DNA of 64,000 nt. Source: JAKCDU01 sp035551615. Lineage in GTDB: Bacteria; Actinomycetota; Acidimicrobiia; Acidimicrobiales; Palsa-688. The stretch spans positions 10,611-74,610 of the forward strand of contig DASZNC010000030.1 in the NCBI GenBank assembly GCA_035551615.1, read 5' to 3'. Positions 40,664-53,128 of this stretch are shown in pieces. The notes below the pieces were generated by a model that did not search any database, was not told the DNA's origin, and saw only the letters and a program-made list of their open reading frames with translations. The position numbers and the translations under genes were made by a program. Every line of letters starts with the position of its first letter. Positions within the stretch are counted from its first letter, which is position 1.

Positions 40664-41498
40664 TCGCCACCGCCCAGTCGATGTGGGCCCGCAGGTGACC
40701 GCCGATCCCCTGGCCCCGGAGGCCGGGATCGACATACACCTCGGTGTTGACGCCGTCGGGGCCGGACCGGGCCCGGGCCCATCCGGCCAGGTCGCCCTGA
40801 CAGTGGGCGGTGAGGACGATGTCGCCGGATTGATATCCGGTATCGGCCAGTTCCGCGAACCGGGGATCGATCAACCGGCCCCGGGTCAGCTCGACCATCA
40901 GGCCGCCGGTACCGATCCGGGCCGGTGATCCGAGGCCGGCATCGGCGACCGGGACCCACTGCCGGCCGGCCTGCTCCTCCAGGAGCACCACCCGGTCGAC
41001 GGGCACGACCGCGCTGTAACCGGCCAGCGCCTGCAGGCAGGCCGGGATGCGGTCGGGCTCGATCCCATCGGCGACGGTCACATGGGGCACCCACGGCCAC
41101 GACAGCCGCCGTTCGAGCGGTGGGCGGAACACCGCGTCCCGCAACGCCGTCAGGCGGTCCACGTCGCCTCCGACGGCCAGGTACAGCACCGGATTGTCGG
41201 GCATGAAGGTGCTGATCCGGCCCAGTGTGAGCACGAACGGGGGGACCGCCGCCGCCGCCTCCCGGAGCCGGCCGAGGGCATCGCCCAGTTCCGCCCGCCG
41301 GACGTTGACCGGCGGCACCAGCGTCAAGTGGGGCGGGATGCGGGCCAGGCTGGGATCGCCGACCGCGCGGCGCAGGCCGTCCACCTCGTCAGCCACCGGC
41401 GGGTCCACGACCACCGCCACGCCGAACCGCCGACGTCCGCTGGATGCCACCGGTGCAGTCTGCCCGCTGAATGACGCCGGCAGTAGCGACCTGGCCAC
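40623..41498 (-). CDS. 2H phosphoesterase (2'-5' RNA ligase-like) fused to a partial GNAT domain
   Basis: 291 residues from GTG 41498, which has GAGGGACCG just upstream; TTG 41513 and GTG 41450 are alternatives. The N-terminal half has both HxT motifs of the 2H superfamily: PPHLTLV (His57/Thr59) and VPHVTVA (His139/Thr141). The C-terminal 85 residues match the front half of a GNAT acetyltransferase, including the acetyl-CoA loop RGQGIG (261-266) and the following helix. Strands 5-7 of the GNAT fold are missing: the protein ends soon after, where the gene overlaps glpX. The acetyltransferase is therefore probably truncated or inactive. Confidence 0.75.
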   Translation of the reverse strand: MARSLLPASFSGQTAPVASSGRRRFGVAVVVDPPVADEVDGLRRAVGDPSLARIPPHLTLVPPVNVRRAELGDALGRLREAAAAVPPFVLTLGRISTFMPDNPVLYLAVGGDVDRLTALRDAVFRPPLERRLSWPWVPHVTVADGIEPDRIPACLQALAGYSAVVPVDRVVLLEEQAGRQWVPVADAGLGSPARIGTGGLMVELTRGRLIDPRFAELADTGYQSGDIVLTAHCQGDLAGWARARSGPDGVNTEVYVDPGLRGQGIGGHLRAHIDWAVATTRSGPPRTTTAS

Positions 41499-41566
41499 CG
41501 GTCCCTCGACCAACCGCCGGACCCGATTCCCCAGGGCGACGAGGCCGAGGTCGACGGGGCGGCAAC

Positions 41567-41572
41567 TAGCAT
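41567..41572 (+). promoter_or_regulatory. -10 box of glyA
   Basis: TAGCAT ends 7 bases before GTG 41580. Confidence 0.45.
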
Positions 41573-41579
41573 TGGGCCC

Positions 41580-42845
<1,266 letters not shown>

Positions 42846-42855
42846 GGTTCGTCCC

Positions 42856-43962
42856 ATCAACGGATACGCCGACTACGGCGTCGTCGCCGCAGTAGCTGCG
42901 GTCGTCACCTGGCTGGCGACCTTCGCCGTCCGCCGGCTGGCGCTCCGCTTCTCGATCATCGTCCTGCCCGACCCCGAGCGGGTCCACGAGCAGCCGACGC
43001 CGACCGTCGGCGGGGCCGCCATGTACATGGGCCTCCTGGTCTCGATGATCGTGGCGTCGCAGTTGCCCGGGCTGGCCGACCTGTTCCGGGGCAGCTCCGA
43101 TCCGCTGGGGCTGGTCCTGGGCGCGTCGATGATCTTCGCTGTCGGCGTGGTCGACGACGTCCGGGACATGTCCGCCCCGGCCAAGATGTCCGGCCAGATC
43201 CTGGCCGGCATGGTCCTCTACCTGTTCGGCGTGAACATGCTGTACTTCCGGACCCCGCTGGCCGGCACGGTGGTCCTGTCCGCCGATCTCATCCCGATCC
43301 TGACCGTCGTGTGGGTGGTCGGTATGGCCAACGCCATCAACCTGGTCGACGGCCTGGACGGCCTGGCCGCCGGCATCGTCGCCATCGCCGCCGCCGCGTT
43401 CTTCTTCTACTCCCACCAACTGGTGGCCGCCGGCACCATCCAGCCCAGCAGCGGCGGGCTGTTCTGCGCCATCGTCGTGGGCGTGTGCGCCGGTTTCCTG
43501 CCCCACAACTTCCACCCGGCCCGCATCTTCATGGGCGATGCCGGCGCGCTGATGCTCGGACTGTTGATGGCGGCCGCCACCATGTCCGTGGTGGGCCAGA
43601 CCGACCAGGACTTCAGCGGGCGGACCTACTTCTTCTTCGCCCCGGTGCTGATCCCGTTCCTCATCCTGGGCATCCCGATCCTCGACACCGCGTTCGCCAT
43701 CGTCCGGCGGGCCGGCCGGCGCACCAACCTGTCCGCCCGCGATATCAACCATCTGCACCACCGCCTCATGCGGCTGGGCCACGGGCAGACCCGTTCGGTG
43801 CTGATCCTGTGGACGTGGACGGCGCTTCTGTCCGGCCTGGTGCTGGTCCCGTCCTACCTCAAGGGCAGCCTGTCGATCGTGCCGTTCGGCATCGCCGCAC
43901 TGGCGGTGGCGCTGTACACGCTTTTCGGCGTGCGCGGCCGGACCGCGGCCGAGAAGAACTGA
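42856..43962 (+). CDS. wecA: Polyprenyl-phosphate N-acetylhexosamine-1-phosphate transferase (WecA/MraY family), probable AUC start
   Basis: Integral membrane enzyme that transfers a sugar-1-phosphate to undecaprenyl/decaprenyl phosphate, starting polysaccharide or linkage-unit synthesis. 368 residues, about ten to eleven helices. Motifs are HEQPTPTVGG, VVDDVRD (Asp100-101), NLVDGLDGLAAG, FMGDAGALMLG and the C-terminal INHLHHRLMRLGH. The frame has no ATG, GTG or TTG between the glyA stop and the end of the first helix and substrate loop. The conserved N-terminus (NGYADYGVVAAV) begins directly after ATC at 42856, 7 bases behind TAAGGT. AUC initiation is therefore the best model. The stop abuts convergent atpC. 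Confidence 0.85.
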   Translation: MNGYADYGVVAAVAAVVTWLATFAVRRLALRFSIIVLPDPERVHEQPTPTVGGAAMYMGLLVSMIVASQLPGLADLFRGSSDPLGLVLGASMIFAVGVVDDVRDMSAPAKMSGQILAGMVLYLFGVNMLYFRTPLAGTVVLSADLIPILTVVWVVGMANAINLVDGLDGLAAGIVAIAAAAFFFYSHQLVAAGTIQPSSGGLFCAIVVGVCAGFLPHNFHPARIFMGDAGALMLGLLMAAATMSVVGQTDQDFSGRTYFFFAPVLIPFLILGIPILDTAFAIVRRAGRRTNLSARDINHLHHRLMRLGHGQTRSVLILWTWTALLSGLVLVPSYLKGSLSIVPFGIAALAVALYTLFGVRGRTAAEKN

Positions 43963-44370
43963 CTAGAGCGCAGCCGCCTCGACGCGTACCTGTGCCCACT
44001 TGAGCTCGGTCTCCGCATAGCGGTCGCCGTCCGACCCGGCGGCGTCCACCTTGGCCTGCGCCTCGCCCACCTCGCGCTCGGCCACCCCGCCGTCGATCTC
44101 GTCGGGTCGCTCGGCGATGTCGGCCAGCATGATCACGTGGTTGTCCTTGACCTCCACGAATCCGCCGTGGACGGCGATGGCGATCTCGGTGCCCTCGGCG
44201 TCGGCCGGGTTGACGATGCGGACGACGCACGGGTCGAGGGCGCCGATGAAGGCCTCGTGGTCGGCCAGGAAGGCGATCTCGCCCTCCACCGTCTTGCAGA
44301 CGATCATCTCCGCCTGCCCCGCGTACAAAGTGGCAGAAGGCGTGACCAGGTCGAAACCAGTGGTGGCCAC
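43963..44370 (-). CDS. atpC: ATP synthase epsilon subunit
   Basis: Central-stalk subunit that inhibits ATP hydrolysis. 135 residues. The beta-sandwich FDLVTPSATLYAGQAEMIVCKTVEGEIAFLADHE and GGFVEVKDNHVIMLADIAE are typical, followed by a C-terminal helical part (RPDEIDGGVAEREVGEAQAKVD). GTG start 4 bases after the atpD stop. Last gene of the atp operon. Confidence 0.94.
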   Translation of the reverse strand: MATTGFDLVTPSATLYAGQAEMIVCKTVEGEIAFLADHEAFIGALDPCVVRIVNPADAEGTEIAIAVHGGFVEVKDNHVIMLADIAERPDEIDGGVAEREVGEAQAKVDAAGSDGDRYAETELKWAQVRVEAAAL

Positions 44371-44374
44371 CGGC

Positions 44375-45811
<1,437 letters not shown>

Positions 45812-45853
45812 CTCTGCTCCTCGGTGGGATGTTTCTCAGGAAAAAGGAGTGGG

Positions 45854-46804
45854 CTACGCCGGCTCGGCGACCGGCGCATAGGTGTCGTGGGACGGGCCGG
45901 AGTCATCTCCGCCCTTCTCCTGGCGAAGCGCCTCGGCGCCACCGACGATCTCCATGATCTCGGTGGTGATGGCGTCCTGGCGGGCCCGGTTCATGACCCG
46001 GCGCAGGTCCTTGATCAGCTCGTCGGCGTTGTCGGTCGCCGCCTTCATGGCTCGCTGCCGGGAGGCGTGCTCAGAGGCGGCCGATTCCAGCAGGGCGGCC
46101 AGGATCTCGGCCTCCAGCCAGCTGGGCAGCAGCCGGTCCAGGATCTCGGCCGGCTCCGGCTCGAACTCGTACACCGCCGTTGAATGCTCGGCGTTGCCGT
46201 CCTCGCCCGATTCCTCGGGGACGAGCGGGACCAGCTGCCGGGTGGTGACCGCCTGGGTGCCCATCGACACGAAGCGGGTGTACACCAGCTCGATGCGGTC
46301 GAACTCGCCGGCCTCGAACTTGGGGATCACCTCGCCCACGACCAGCCGGGCGTCGTTGTACGACGGCCGGTCGGACACGCCGATGAGGGAGAACAGGATG
46401 GAGTGGTTGCGGTAGCGGAAGTAGCTCTCGCCCTTGCGCCCGACGGCCACGATCTGGACATTGCGGCCGGCCGCCTGGTGGTCGCGCACCATCCGCTCGA
46501 CGGTGCGGATGACATTGGCGTTGTAGCCACCGGCCAGGCCGCGGTCGGCGGTGATGAGGACGATGGCCACGTTCTCGGCGGACTCGACATCACGGAACAA
46601 CGGGTGGTTACTGGTATCGGGCGAGTCGGCCAGGTGGCTGACCACCTCACGGATCTTGGCCACGTACGGGCGCGCCGCGTTGATGGCCTGCTGGGCCTTG
46701 ACGATGCGCGACGCGGCGATGAGCTCCATCGCCCGGGTGATCTTCTTGGTGGATTCGACGCTGCGGATGCGGCGCCGTAGTTCCCGTTCCTGGCCACCGG
46801 CCAT
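45854..46804 (-). CDS. atpG: ATP synthase gamma subunit
   Basis: Rotor shaft of F1. 316 residues. The N-terminal helix RELRRRIRSVESTKKITRAMELIAASRI and the C-terminal RNRARQDAITTEI-type helix (VMNRARQDAITTEIMEIVGGAEAL) are diagnostic. A loop rich in acidic residues near 210-230 (EESGEDGNAEHS) is longer than in E. coli, as is usual in actinobacteria. ATG start, 9 bases after atpA. Confidence 0.95.
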   Translation of the reverse strand: MAGGQERELRRRIRSVESTKKITRAMELIAASRIVKAQQAINAARPYVAKIREVVSHLADSPDTSNHPLFRDVESAENVAIVLITADRGLAGGYNANVIRTVERMVRDHQAAGRNVQIVAVGRKGESYFRYRNHSILFSLIGVSDRPSYNDARLVVGEVIPKFEAGEFDRIELVYTRFVSMGTQAVTTRQLVPLVPEESGEDGNAEHSTAVYEFEPEPAEILDRLLPSWLEAEILAALLESAASEHASRQRAMKAATDNADELIKDLRRVMNRARQDAITTEIMEIVGGAEALRQEKGGDDSGPSHDTYAPVAEPA

Positions 46805-46813
46805 AGCTAGCTC

Positions 46814-48333
<1,520 letters not shown>

Positions 48334-48334
<1 letters not shown>

Positions 48335-49257
48335 CAGTGGCGCTCTCCTGTGGTGATGTTTGCCTCGGGCATGATGAGGCGTTCTTTGAGAAGTTCGAGT
48401 TGGCGACGGGCGCTGGCGTCCACCACCAGGTCGCCGATGGTGGCGACGAAACCGGCGACCACGCTCGGATCGACGGTCACCCGGACGTCCACGTCGCGAC
48501 CGACGGCCCGCCCGAGGGCGGCGGCCAGCTGTCGACGCTGATTGTCGTCGAGTTCGACGGCCGAGCGGACCTCGGCCAGGCGCCGGTTGGATTCGGCCGC
48601 GACCCGGTCGACCAGAGTGGTCAGCAGGGCTTCGAAGTCGCGCGGCCGACCGACCTGGGTGGCATAGGTCGCTAGCGCCAGCGCGGCTGGGCTGACCTTG
48701 TCCTTCAGGAGGTCGGAGACGATGGCCCGACGGGCTTCTTTGCTGTAGTCCCGGCTGGACAGGGCGGCCCCCAGCTGCTCGGAGCCGGCCACGACGCGGG
48801 AGAAGCGGAACAGCTCATCCTCCAGATCGCCGATGGCCTTCTCGCCCTGGACCGTCTCGAGGATGGCAGAGGCGTAGCCGTCGACGCGCTCCTCGGCGCC
48901 GGAGACGCCGAGCACGATGTCGGCGATGGGCGCCTCGCCGCGCTTGGCGGCATCCAGGCGGGCGGCCAGCCAGGCCACATCGGCCGGTGTCTCGCTGGCC
49001 CGGGCTGCGCCCAGCACGAACGAGAGCAGGCGCATCGTGGTGGCGCCGACGTGCTGGGAGAAGAGGTCGGTGACCACACCGCGCCGCGCTTCCAGGGCCA
49101 CGCCGGGATCGGCCAGCGCCCGACGGAGATCGTCGGAACCTCCGATCACGCCGTTGACGGCCGCCAGCTCCGATGCCAGCGTGCCCAGGCTGGACTCGCC
49201 GGTAGGGGCGGCCAGCTGGATCACTCCGTCGGTGTAGCCACGGATGCTCTGTCGCAC
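48334..49257 (-). CDS. atpH: ATP synthase delta subunit with duplicated N-terminal domain
   Basis: Peripheral-stalk subunit that joins F1 to the b subunits. 307 residues, against about 180 in E. coli. Residues about 7-103 and 126-223 align with each other (GYTDGVIQ / GYASAILE, SDDLRRALADPGVALEARRGVVTDLF / SEQLGAALSSRDYSKEARRAIVSDLL), so the helical OSCP-type domain is duplicated. The normal C-terminal strand region (LAEVRSAVELDDNQRRQLAAAL...) follows once. Long delta subunits occur in Actinobacteria. GTG start directly after the atpF stop. It is separate from atpF, unlike the mycobacterial fusion. Confidence 0.9.
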
Positions 49258-49773
49258 CTAGGCGTTCCCTCCGGAGGTCGACCCGGCGGCGACCTCGTCG
49301 ATGGTGCGGTTGATCAGCGCCGACTGGGCGTTGCGGTCGATGCCCTCACCGAGGACCTTCTCGGCGACGGTGATGGCCAGATCGGCCGCCTGCTGGCGCA
49401 GTTCGGCCTCGGCCCGGCGGGCCTGGGCGTCGACCTCGGCCTGGGCCGCAGTGACGATCCGGTCGTATTCGACCTCGGCCTGCTCGCGCTTCTCGTTGCG
49501 TGCCTGATCGGCCATCTTGTTGGCCTCTTCCACGACCGAGCGGGCCTGGGCGCGCGCCTCGGCGACGATGCGCTTGTACTCCTCCTCGGCCTCCGTGTTG
49601 CGCCGCTTGGCCTCCTCGGCGTCGATCATCGCCTGGTTGATGACCGCCTTGCGCTCGTCCATGACGGACTGGATGCGCGGGAGCAGCCGGCTGAGGACGA
49701 AGAGCACGATGAGGAAGGCGGCCAACTCGACGAAGAACGTCCCGTTGGGGACCAGGAAGTTGGAGGCCAACAT
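49258..49773 (-). CDS. atpF: ATP synthase b subunit
   Basis: Stator subunit. 171 residues from ATG 49773; a GTG one codon upstream is possible. One N-terminal transmembrane helix (FFVELAAFLIVLFVLSRLL) is followed by a long charged coiled coil rich in Ala, Glu, Lys and Arg, typical of b. It lies between atpE and atpH, 9 bases after the atpE stop. Confidence 0.93.
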   Translation of the reverse strand: MLASNFLVPNGTFFVELAAFLIVLFVLSRLLPRIQSVMDERKAVINQAMIDAEEAKRRNTEAEEEYKRIVAEARAQARSVVEEANKMADQARNEKREQAEVEYDRIVTAAQAEVDAQARRAEAELRQQAADLAITVAEKVLGEGIDRNAQSALINRTIDEVAAGSTSGGNA

Positions 49774-49782
49774 CACCTGCGA

Positions 49783-50043
49783 TTACCCCTTGGCGAGAAC
49801 GAAGACGAACAAGGCCATGAAGGCCAGGTTGATGAAGTACATGCCCTCGACCAGACCGACGATCAGGAACATCGTGGTGTAGAGACGGCCCTGCACCTCG
49901 GGCTGCCGGGCGATACCGGCGATCGTCTGGCTACCGGCCAGGCCGTCGCCGACGGCGGCGCCGATGGCCCCGCCTCCGAGCGCCAGACCGCCGCCCACGA
50001 AGGCGCCGGCCAGCTCGATGGCCTTCTCAGTGCTTGCTGCCAT
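49783..50043 (-). CDS. atpE: ATP synthase c subunit
   Basis: Ring-forming membrane rotor subunit. 86 residues, two helices linked by the polar loop ARQPE. The first helix has the glycine-rich packing GGGLALGGGAIGAAVGDG. The ion-binding carboxylate is Glu66 in LVEGMYF. No Ser or Thr follows it, so this looks like a proton-type rather than a sodium-type ring. ATG with AGGAGAAAG upstream. Confidence 0.95.
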   Translation of the reverse strand: MAASTEKAIELAGAFVGGGLALGGGAIGAAVGDGLAGSQTIAGIARQPEVQGRLYTTMFLIVGLVEGMYFINLAFMALFVFVLAKG

Positions 50044-50067
50044 TTGTAGCTTTCTCCTGTCTAGGGA

Positions 50068-50808
50068 TCAGTGCCCGCCCTCTTCGACGGCGAACTGGTA
50101 GTAGAGAAGGGTCAGCAGGGCGAAGATGAACGCCTGCATGGCCCCGATGAACATGTCGAACAGCTTCCACACCGGGGTCAGGATGAGACCGAAGGCGGAG
50201 AGCTTGGGGAACGGGAAGCTGATCAGGAGGGCGATCATGATGCCCCCTGAGAAGAGGTTGCCGAAGAGCCGCAGGGCCAGCGTCAGTGGCTTGGTGACTT
50301 CTTCGATGATGTTCAGCGGGGCCATGGCCACCGGCGGACGGAAGTAGTGCTTGACGTAGGGGCCGATGCCCTTGGCCCGTATCGAAGCCCCGGTGAACAT
50401 GATGAACACGGTGATGCCCAGCGCGTAGGTCAGGTTGACGTCGGCGGTGGGCGCCGGTGAGTAGTCGGTGTTGTGGAAGATGCCGGGGAGGATCTCCAGC
50501 CAGTCGGCCACCAGGATCAGCATGAAGATGGTGATGCCGAGCGGGACCACGTGGCGGTACTTGGGGCCGAGCGTGTTCTCGACCTGGTTGCCGGTCGTCT
50601 CGACGACGAACTCCCAGAACAGCTGCAGGCGGCCGGGCTTGTCGACCGACGCGTTGCGGGCCAGGTACCAGGCCATGCCGATGACGACGATGCAGGCGAC
50701 CCCGGTCGTCCAGATGGTGTCCAGGTTGAACTCGAGGCCACCGAGCTTGCGGGTGACGTGATCGCCAACCGGGATGTTGATGGCCGGGAGGCGGGCGGCA
50801 CTAAGCAT
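50068..50808 (-). CDS. atpB: ATP synthase a subunit
   Basis: Membrane stator that forms the proton half-channels. 246 residues, five or six helices. The essential arginine is Arg180 in ALRLFGNLFSGG. The C-terminal helix (AMQAFIFALLTLLYYQFAVEE) is typical. The ATG at 50808 overlaps the end of the atpI-like gene by 8 bases. Confidence 0.95.
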   Translation of the reverse strand: MLSAARLPAINIPVGDHVTRKLGGLEFNLDTIWTTGVACIVVIGMAWYLARNASVDKPGRLQLFWEFVVETTGNQVENTLGPKYRHVVPLGITIFMLILVADWLEILPGIFHNTDYSPAPTADVNLTYALGITVFIMFTGASIRAKGIGPYVKHYFRPPVAMAPLNIIEEVTKPLTLALRLFGNLFSGGIMIALLISFPFPKLSAFGLILTPVWKLFDMFIGAMQAFIFALLTLLYYQFAVEEGGH

Positions 50809-51226
50809 CGGCCACCGTCCCGTCCTGGAGCCCGGCCCGGTGGTACCGGAACAGGGTGATCAGGGCGCTGCCGAGCATGACGCCCTGGAAGAGCGCCAGG
50901 CCGCCCATCACGCCCCAGCCGACCGGCTGGTCCACGATGAGCAGCCCGATGGCCACCGCCGTGCAGACTCCGAGGCGCAGGGCCACGCTGCCGGCGAACG
51001 GCTTGCGGTGCAGCGTCCCTTCCGGGTCGGTGAATCGCATGGCCGACGACTGGAACACACGGTGGTTGAGGATGGCCAGGATCAGGCCCAAAGCGATACC
51101 GGGCACGAAGTACGGCTGTCCGATCAACATGGCCACCCCGGCCGCCAGCGCTCCGATGATGATGGAGGCGATGGCGGTGCGGCGCACCACCCGTTCGATT
51201 TCACTGAGAGGTATGGCAGTCAGCAA
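50801..51226 (-). CDS. atpI: ATP synthase accessory protein, AtpI-like
   Basis: 141 residues with four predicted hydrophobic helices and a basic loop. Size, topology and place immediately before atpB match the AtpI-type accessory proteins that help assemble the c ring or import Mg2+. Sequence identity to classic AtpI cannot be judged by eye. The start is a TTG at 51226 with a poor upstream context (an A-rich stretch), so the first codon is uncertain. Confidence 0.7.
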   Translation of the reverse strand: MLTAIPLSEIERVVRRTAIASIIIGALAAGVAMLIGQPYFVPGIALGLILAILNHRVFQSSAMRFTDPEGTLHRKPFAGSVALRLGVCTAVAIGLLIVDQPVGWGVMGGLALFQGVMLGSALITLFRYHRAGLQDGTVADA

Positions 51227-51295
51227 GGTCTTTTTTGCTCATCCAAAAGATTGATTTGCGGTGCGCGTGAGTTTAGCTCGCGGGTACAGAAAACC

Positions 51296-51526
51296 TCAAA
51301 AGAAGCGCTTCCAGCTGGCCCTCGTCGCCAGCACTCCAGCCACGATCCCGAGCAGGAGCCCGACGAACATGAAGAGAGGAAGCGTGCCCAGAGATCGGTC
51401 GACCAGCCATCCCACGACCAGGCCGCCGCCGAGACAGACAGCGTTCATCAAACCCAGTCCGGCGAACTCCATGATGCCGGGAGAGGGCTTCTTGTCCACG
51501 TCGGTGAGAGGGTAACCGGCCGTCAC
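51296..51526 (-). CDS. atpZ: AtpZ-like small membrane protein
   Basis: 76 residues with two hydrophobic helices (LGLMNAVCLGGGLVVGWLVDR and PLFMFVGLLLGIVAGVLAT), each followed by basic residues. This matches the ATPase gene 1/AtpZ group found at the head of many atp operons and thought to act in assembly or ion supply. GTG start. First gene of the atp operon, 83 bases after tsaC. Confidence 0.75.
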   Translation of the reverse strand: MTAGYPLTDVDKKPSPGIMEFAGLGLMNAVCLGGGLVVGWLVDRSLGTLPLFMFVGLLLGIVAGVLATRASWKRFF

Positions 51527-51539
51527 GTGAGCATTTCAC

Positions 51540-51553
51540 GAGTGTGAACACTC
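51540..51553. promoter_or_regulatory. Palindrome upstream of the atp operon
   Basis: GAGTGT-GA-ACACTC is a 14-bp palindrome ending 13 bases before the atpZ GTG, inside the 83-bp tsaC-atpZ gap. Position and symmetry suit an operator or a hairpin in the leader. It does not match CIRCE or a LexA box. No clear -10 was found in the same gap. Confidence 0.35.
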
Positions 51554-51609
51554 CGTGTCGATCAATCGGCACGGTCCCCATCATCCCATGCCCTACCTGG
51601 ACGGGCAAC

Positions 51610-52236
51610 TTAGGTGGCGGTCACCTGCAGGATCTCGTCCCAGCCCAGGGTGCCCTGGCGCAGCAGCTTCAGCACCTCGCCGGTGGCGTCCACCACGGTC
51701 GACGGTTCTCCGGCGCACGGCCCGGCGTCGAGCACCAGTTCCACCCCCGGCAGGTCGGCGGCCAGCACCGACGCATCGGTGACCGGTGGACGGCCGTGCC
51801 GGTTGGCGCTGGTGGTGGCGTAGGGGCCGAACTCCCGGCACAGCGCCAGGGGCACCGGGTGGCCCGGGCAGCGCAGGCCGATGGTTTCATCGTCCTCGCC
51901 CAGATCTGCTTCCAGGTCGGGCCGGCGGGGCACGACCAGGGTGAGCGGCCCCGGCCAGAACGCCTTCATCAATCGTCGGGCCGGCTCCTGCAGGTTGGCG
52001 GTCAGGTCCAGCGCCTGTTCGAGCCCCGACACGAAGACAGGGAGTTCCACGTTGCGGGGCCGTCCTTTGACCAGGAACAACCGGTCGCAGGCCCCGGAGT
52101 GCCAGGGGTCGGCGGCCAGTCCGTACACGGTGTCGGTCGGCACACCGATGATGTCGCCCCCGCGCAGGGCGTCCACTGCGGCCTGGATGGCCAGCTCCGG
52201 TGGCGGATCGCCCTGGGCGGCGATGATCGTCGTCAC
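51610..52236 (-). CDS. tsaC: L-threonylcarbamoyladenylate synthase
   Basis: Makes threonylcarbamoyl-AMP for the t6A37 modification of ANN-decoding tRNAs. 208 residues, the YrdC/Sua5 core without the C-terminal Sua5 domain. Motifs are IGVPTDTVYGLAADP, FLVKGRPRNVELPVFV and SANRHGRPPVTDA. The GTG start overlaps the stop of the 18-residue ORF upstream (GTGA). It belongs to prfA-prmC-sORF-tsaC, a common arrangement ahead of actinobacterial atp operons. Confidence 0.93.
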   Translation of the reverse strand: MTTIIAAQGDPPPELAIQAAVDALRGGDIIGVPTDTVYGLAADPWHSGACDRLFLVKGRPRNVELPVFVSGLEQALDLTANLQEPARRLMKAFWPGPLTLVVPRRPDLEADLGEDDETIGLRCPGHPVPLALCREFGPYATTSANRHGRPPVTDASVLAADLPGVELVLDAGPCAGEPSTVVDATGEVLKLLRQGTLGWDEILQVTAT

Positions 52237-52289
52237 CGGCGATCCCTGCGCCGTCGGCCCGGTAGATCGTCCTCCGGCTCGTTGGTCAT
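52233..52289 (-). CDS. 18-residue ORF bridging prmC and tsaC
   Basis: An ATG frame encodes MTNEPEDDLPGRRRRDRR. Its ATG overlaps the prmC stop (ATGA) and its TGA overlaps the tsaC GTG (GTGA). The frame thus fills the 49-bp gap exactly and would carry ribosomes from one gene to the next. The product is acidic at its start and very basic at its end. It may matter only as a coupling device. Confidence 0.5.
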   Translation of the reverse strand: MTNEPEDDLPGRRRRDRR

Positions 52290-53128
52290 CGGCGGGCCAC
52301 CAGCGCTCGGCCCCGCCCGGTCAGATCCGGTTTCACTTCGGCATCGGAGAAGCCATACCCGTGGGCCAGACCGATGACCCGGTCGGCCTGGTGGGGCGCC
52401 ACCTCGATGACTACTGCGCCGCGCCCGGTGAGCCACTCGGCGGCGGCCGACAGGATGGCGTCCACCGCCTCGGTCCCGAGCGGTCCGGCGGCGAGGGCGC
52501 CGACCGGTTCCCAGTCGCGCACCTCGGCGTCCAACCCGGCCATCTCGACCGTACTTATGTACGGCGGGTTGGACACGACCAGGTCCACCCGCCCGCGCAG
52601 TTCGGCCGGCAGGGCGTCGAACCACGAGCCCTCGACCATCCGCACGCGGGTGGCGGCGAAGCCGGCCAGGCCGGCCAGGTTGGCTCGGGCCACGGCCAGC
52701 GCGTCGCTGGACACGTCCGTCGCCCACACGTCGACGAAAGCCCGTTCCTGAGCCAGCGCCAGGGCGATGGCACCGGAGCCGGTACCGAGATCAACCACGG
52801 TTGTCCTTTGACCACCGGAAACCCGGTCCAACTCGGCCAGCGCATAGTCGACGACCCGCTCGGTCTCGGGGCGGGGGATCAGGACCCGCCGGTCGACCAT
52901 CAGCTCCAGGTGACGGAACGCCCAGGACCCGAGCACGTACTGCAGGGGCTCGCCGGCCAGCCGTCGCTGCACCATCGCCTCGAGGTGCCGGGCCGCCTTG
53001 GCCGGGGCCGGACCGGGCTCGCAGCCCGAGGCTTCTTCGACCATCCATCTGGCCTCCCGGCGGTTTCCCAACCGCTCGGCCGCCTCGGCCTGGAGGTCCT
53101 CCCAAGTCGCCGGGCGGGTCGAGGTCAC
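52286..53128 (-). CDS. prmC: Peptide chain release factor N5-glutamine methyltransferase
   Basis: Methylates the glutamine of the GGQ motif in release factors. 280 residues. An N-terminal helical domain leads to the SAM-binding domain: VVDLGTGSGAIALALA (motif I) and VSNPPYI (NPPY catalytic motif). GTG start overlaps the prfA stop (GTGA). Its substrate RF1 is encoded directly upstream in the same operon. Confidence 0.95.
   Translation of the reverse strand: MTSTRPATWEDLQAEAAERLGNRREARWMVEEASGCEPGPAPAKAARHLEAMVQRRLAGEPLQYVLGSWAFRHLELMVDRRVLIPRPETERVVDYALAELDRVSGGQRTTVVDLGTGSGAIALALAQERAFVDVWATDVSSDALAVARANLAGLAGFAATRVRMVEGSWFDALPAELRGRVDLVVSNPPYISTVEMAGLDAEVRDWEPVGALAAGPLGTEAVDAILSAAAEWLTGRGAVVIEVAPHQADRVIGLAHGYGFSDAEVKPDLTGRGRALVARR

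Noticed and set aside
49783..50043. Sodium-type c ring
   Set aside because: Glu66 is followed by Gly-Met, without the Ser/Thr that normally completes a sodium site.
51540..51553. CIRCE or LexA operator
   Set aside because: CIRCE needs TTAGCACTC-N9-GAGTGCTAA and actinobacterial SOS boxes need GAAC-N4-GTTC; neither fits.
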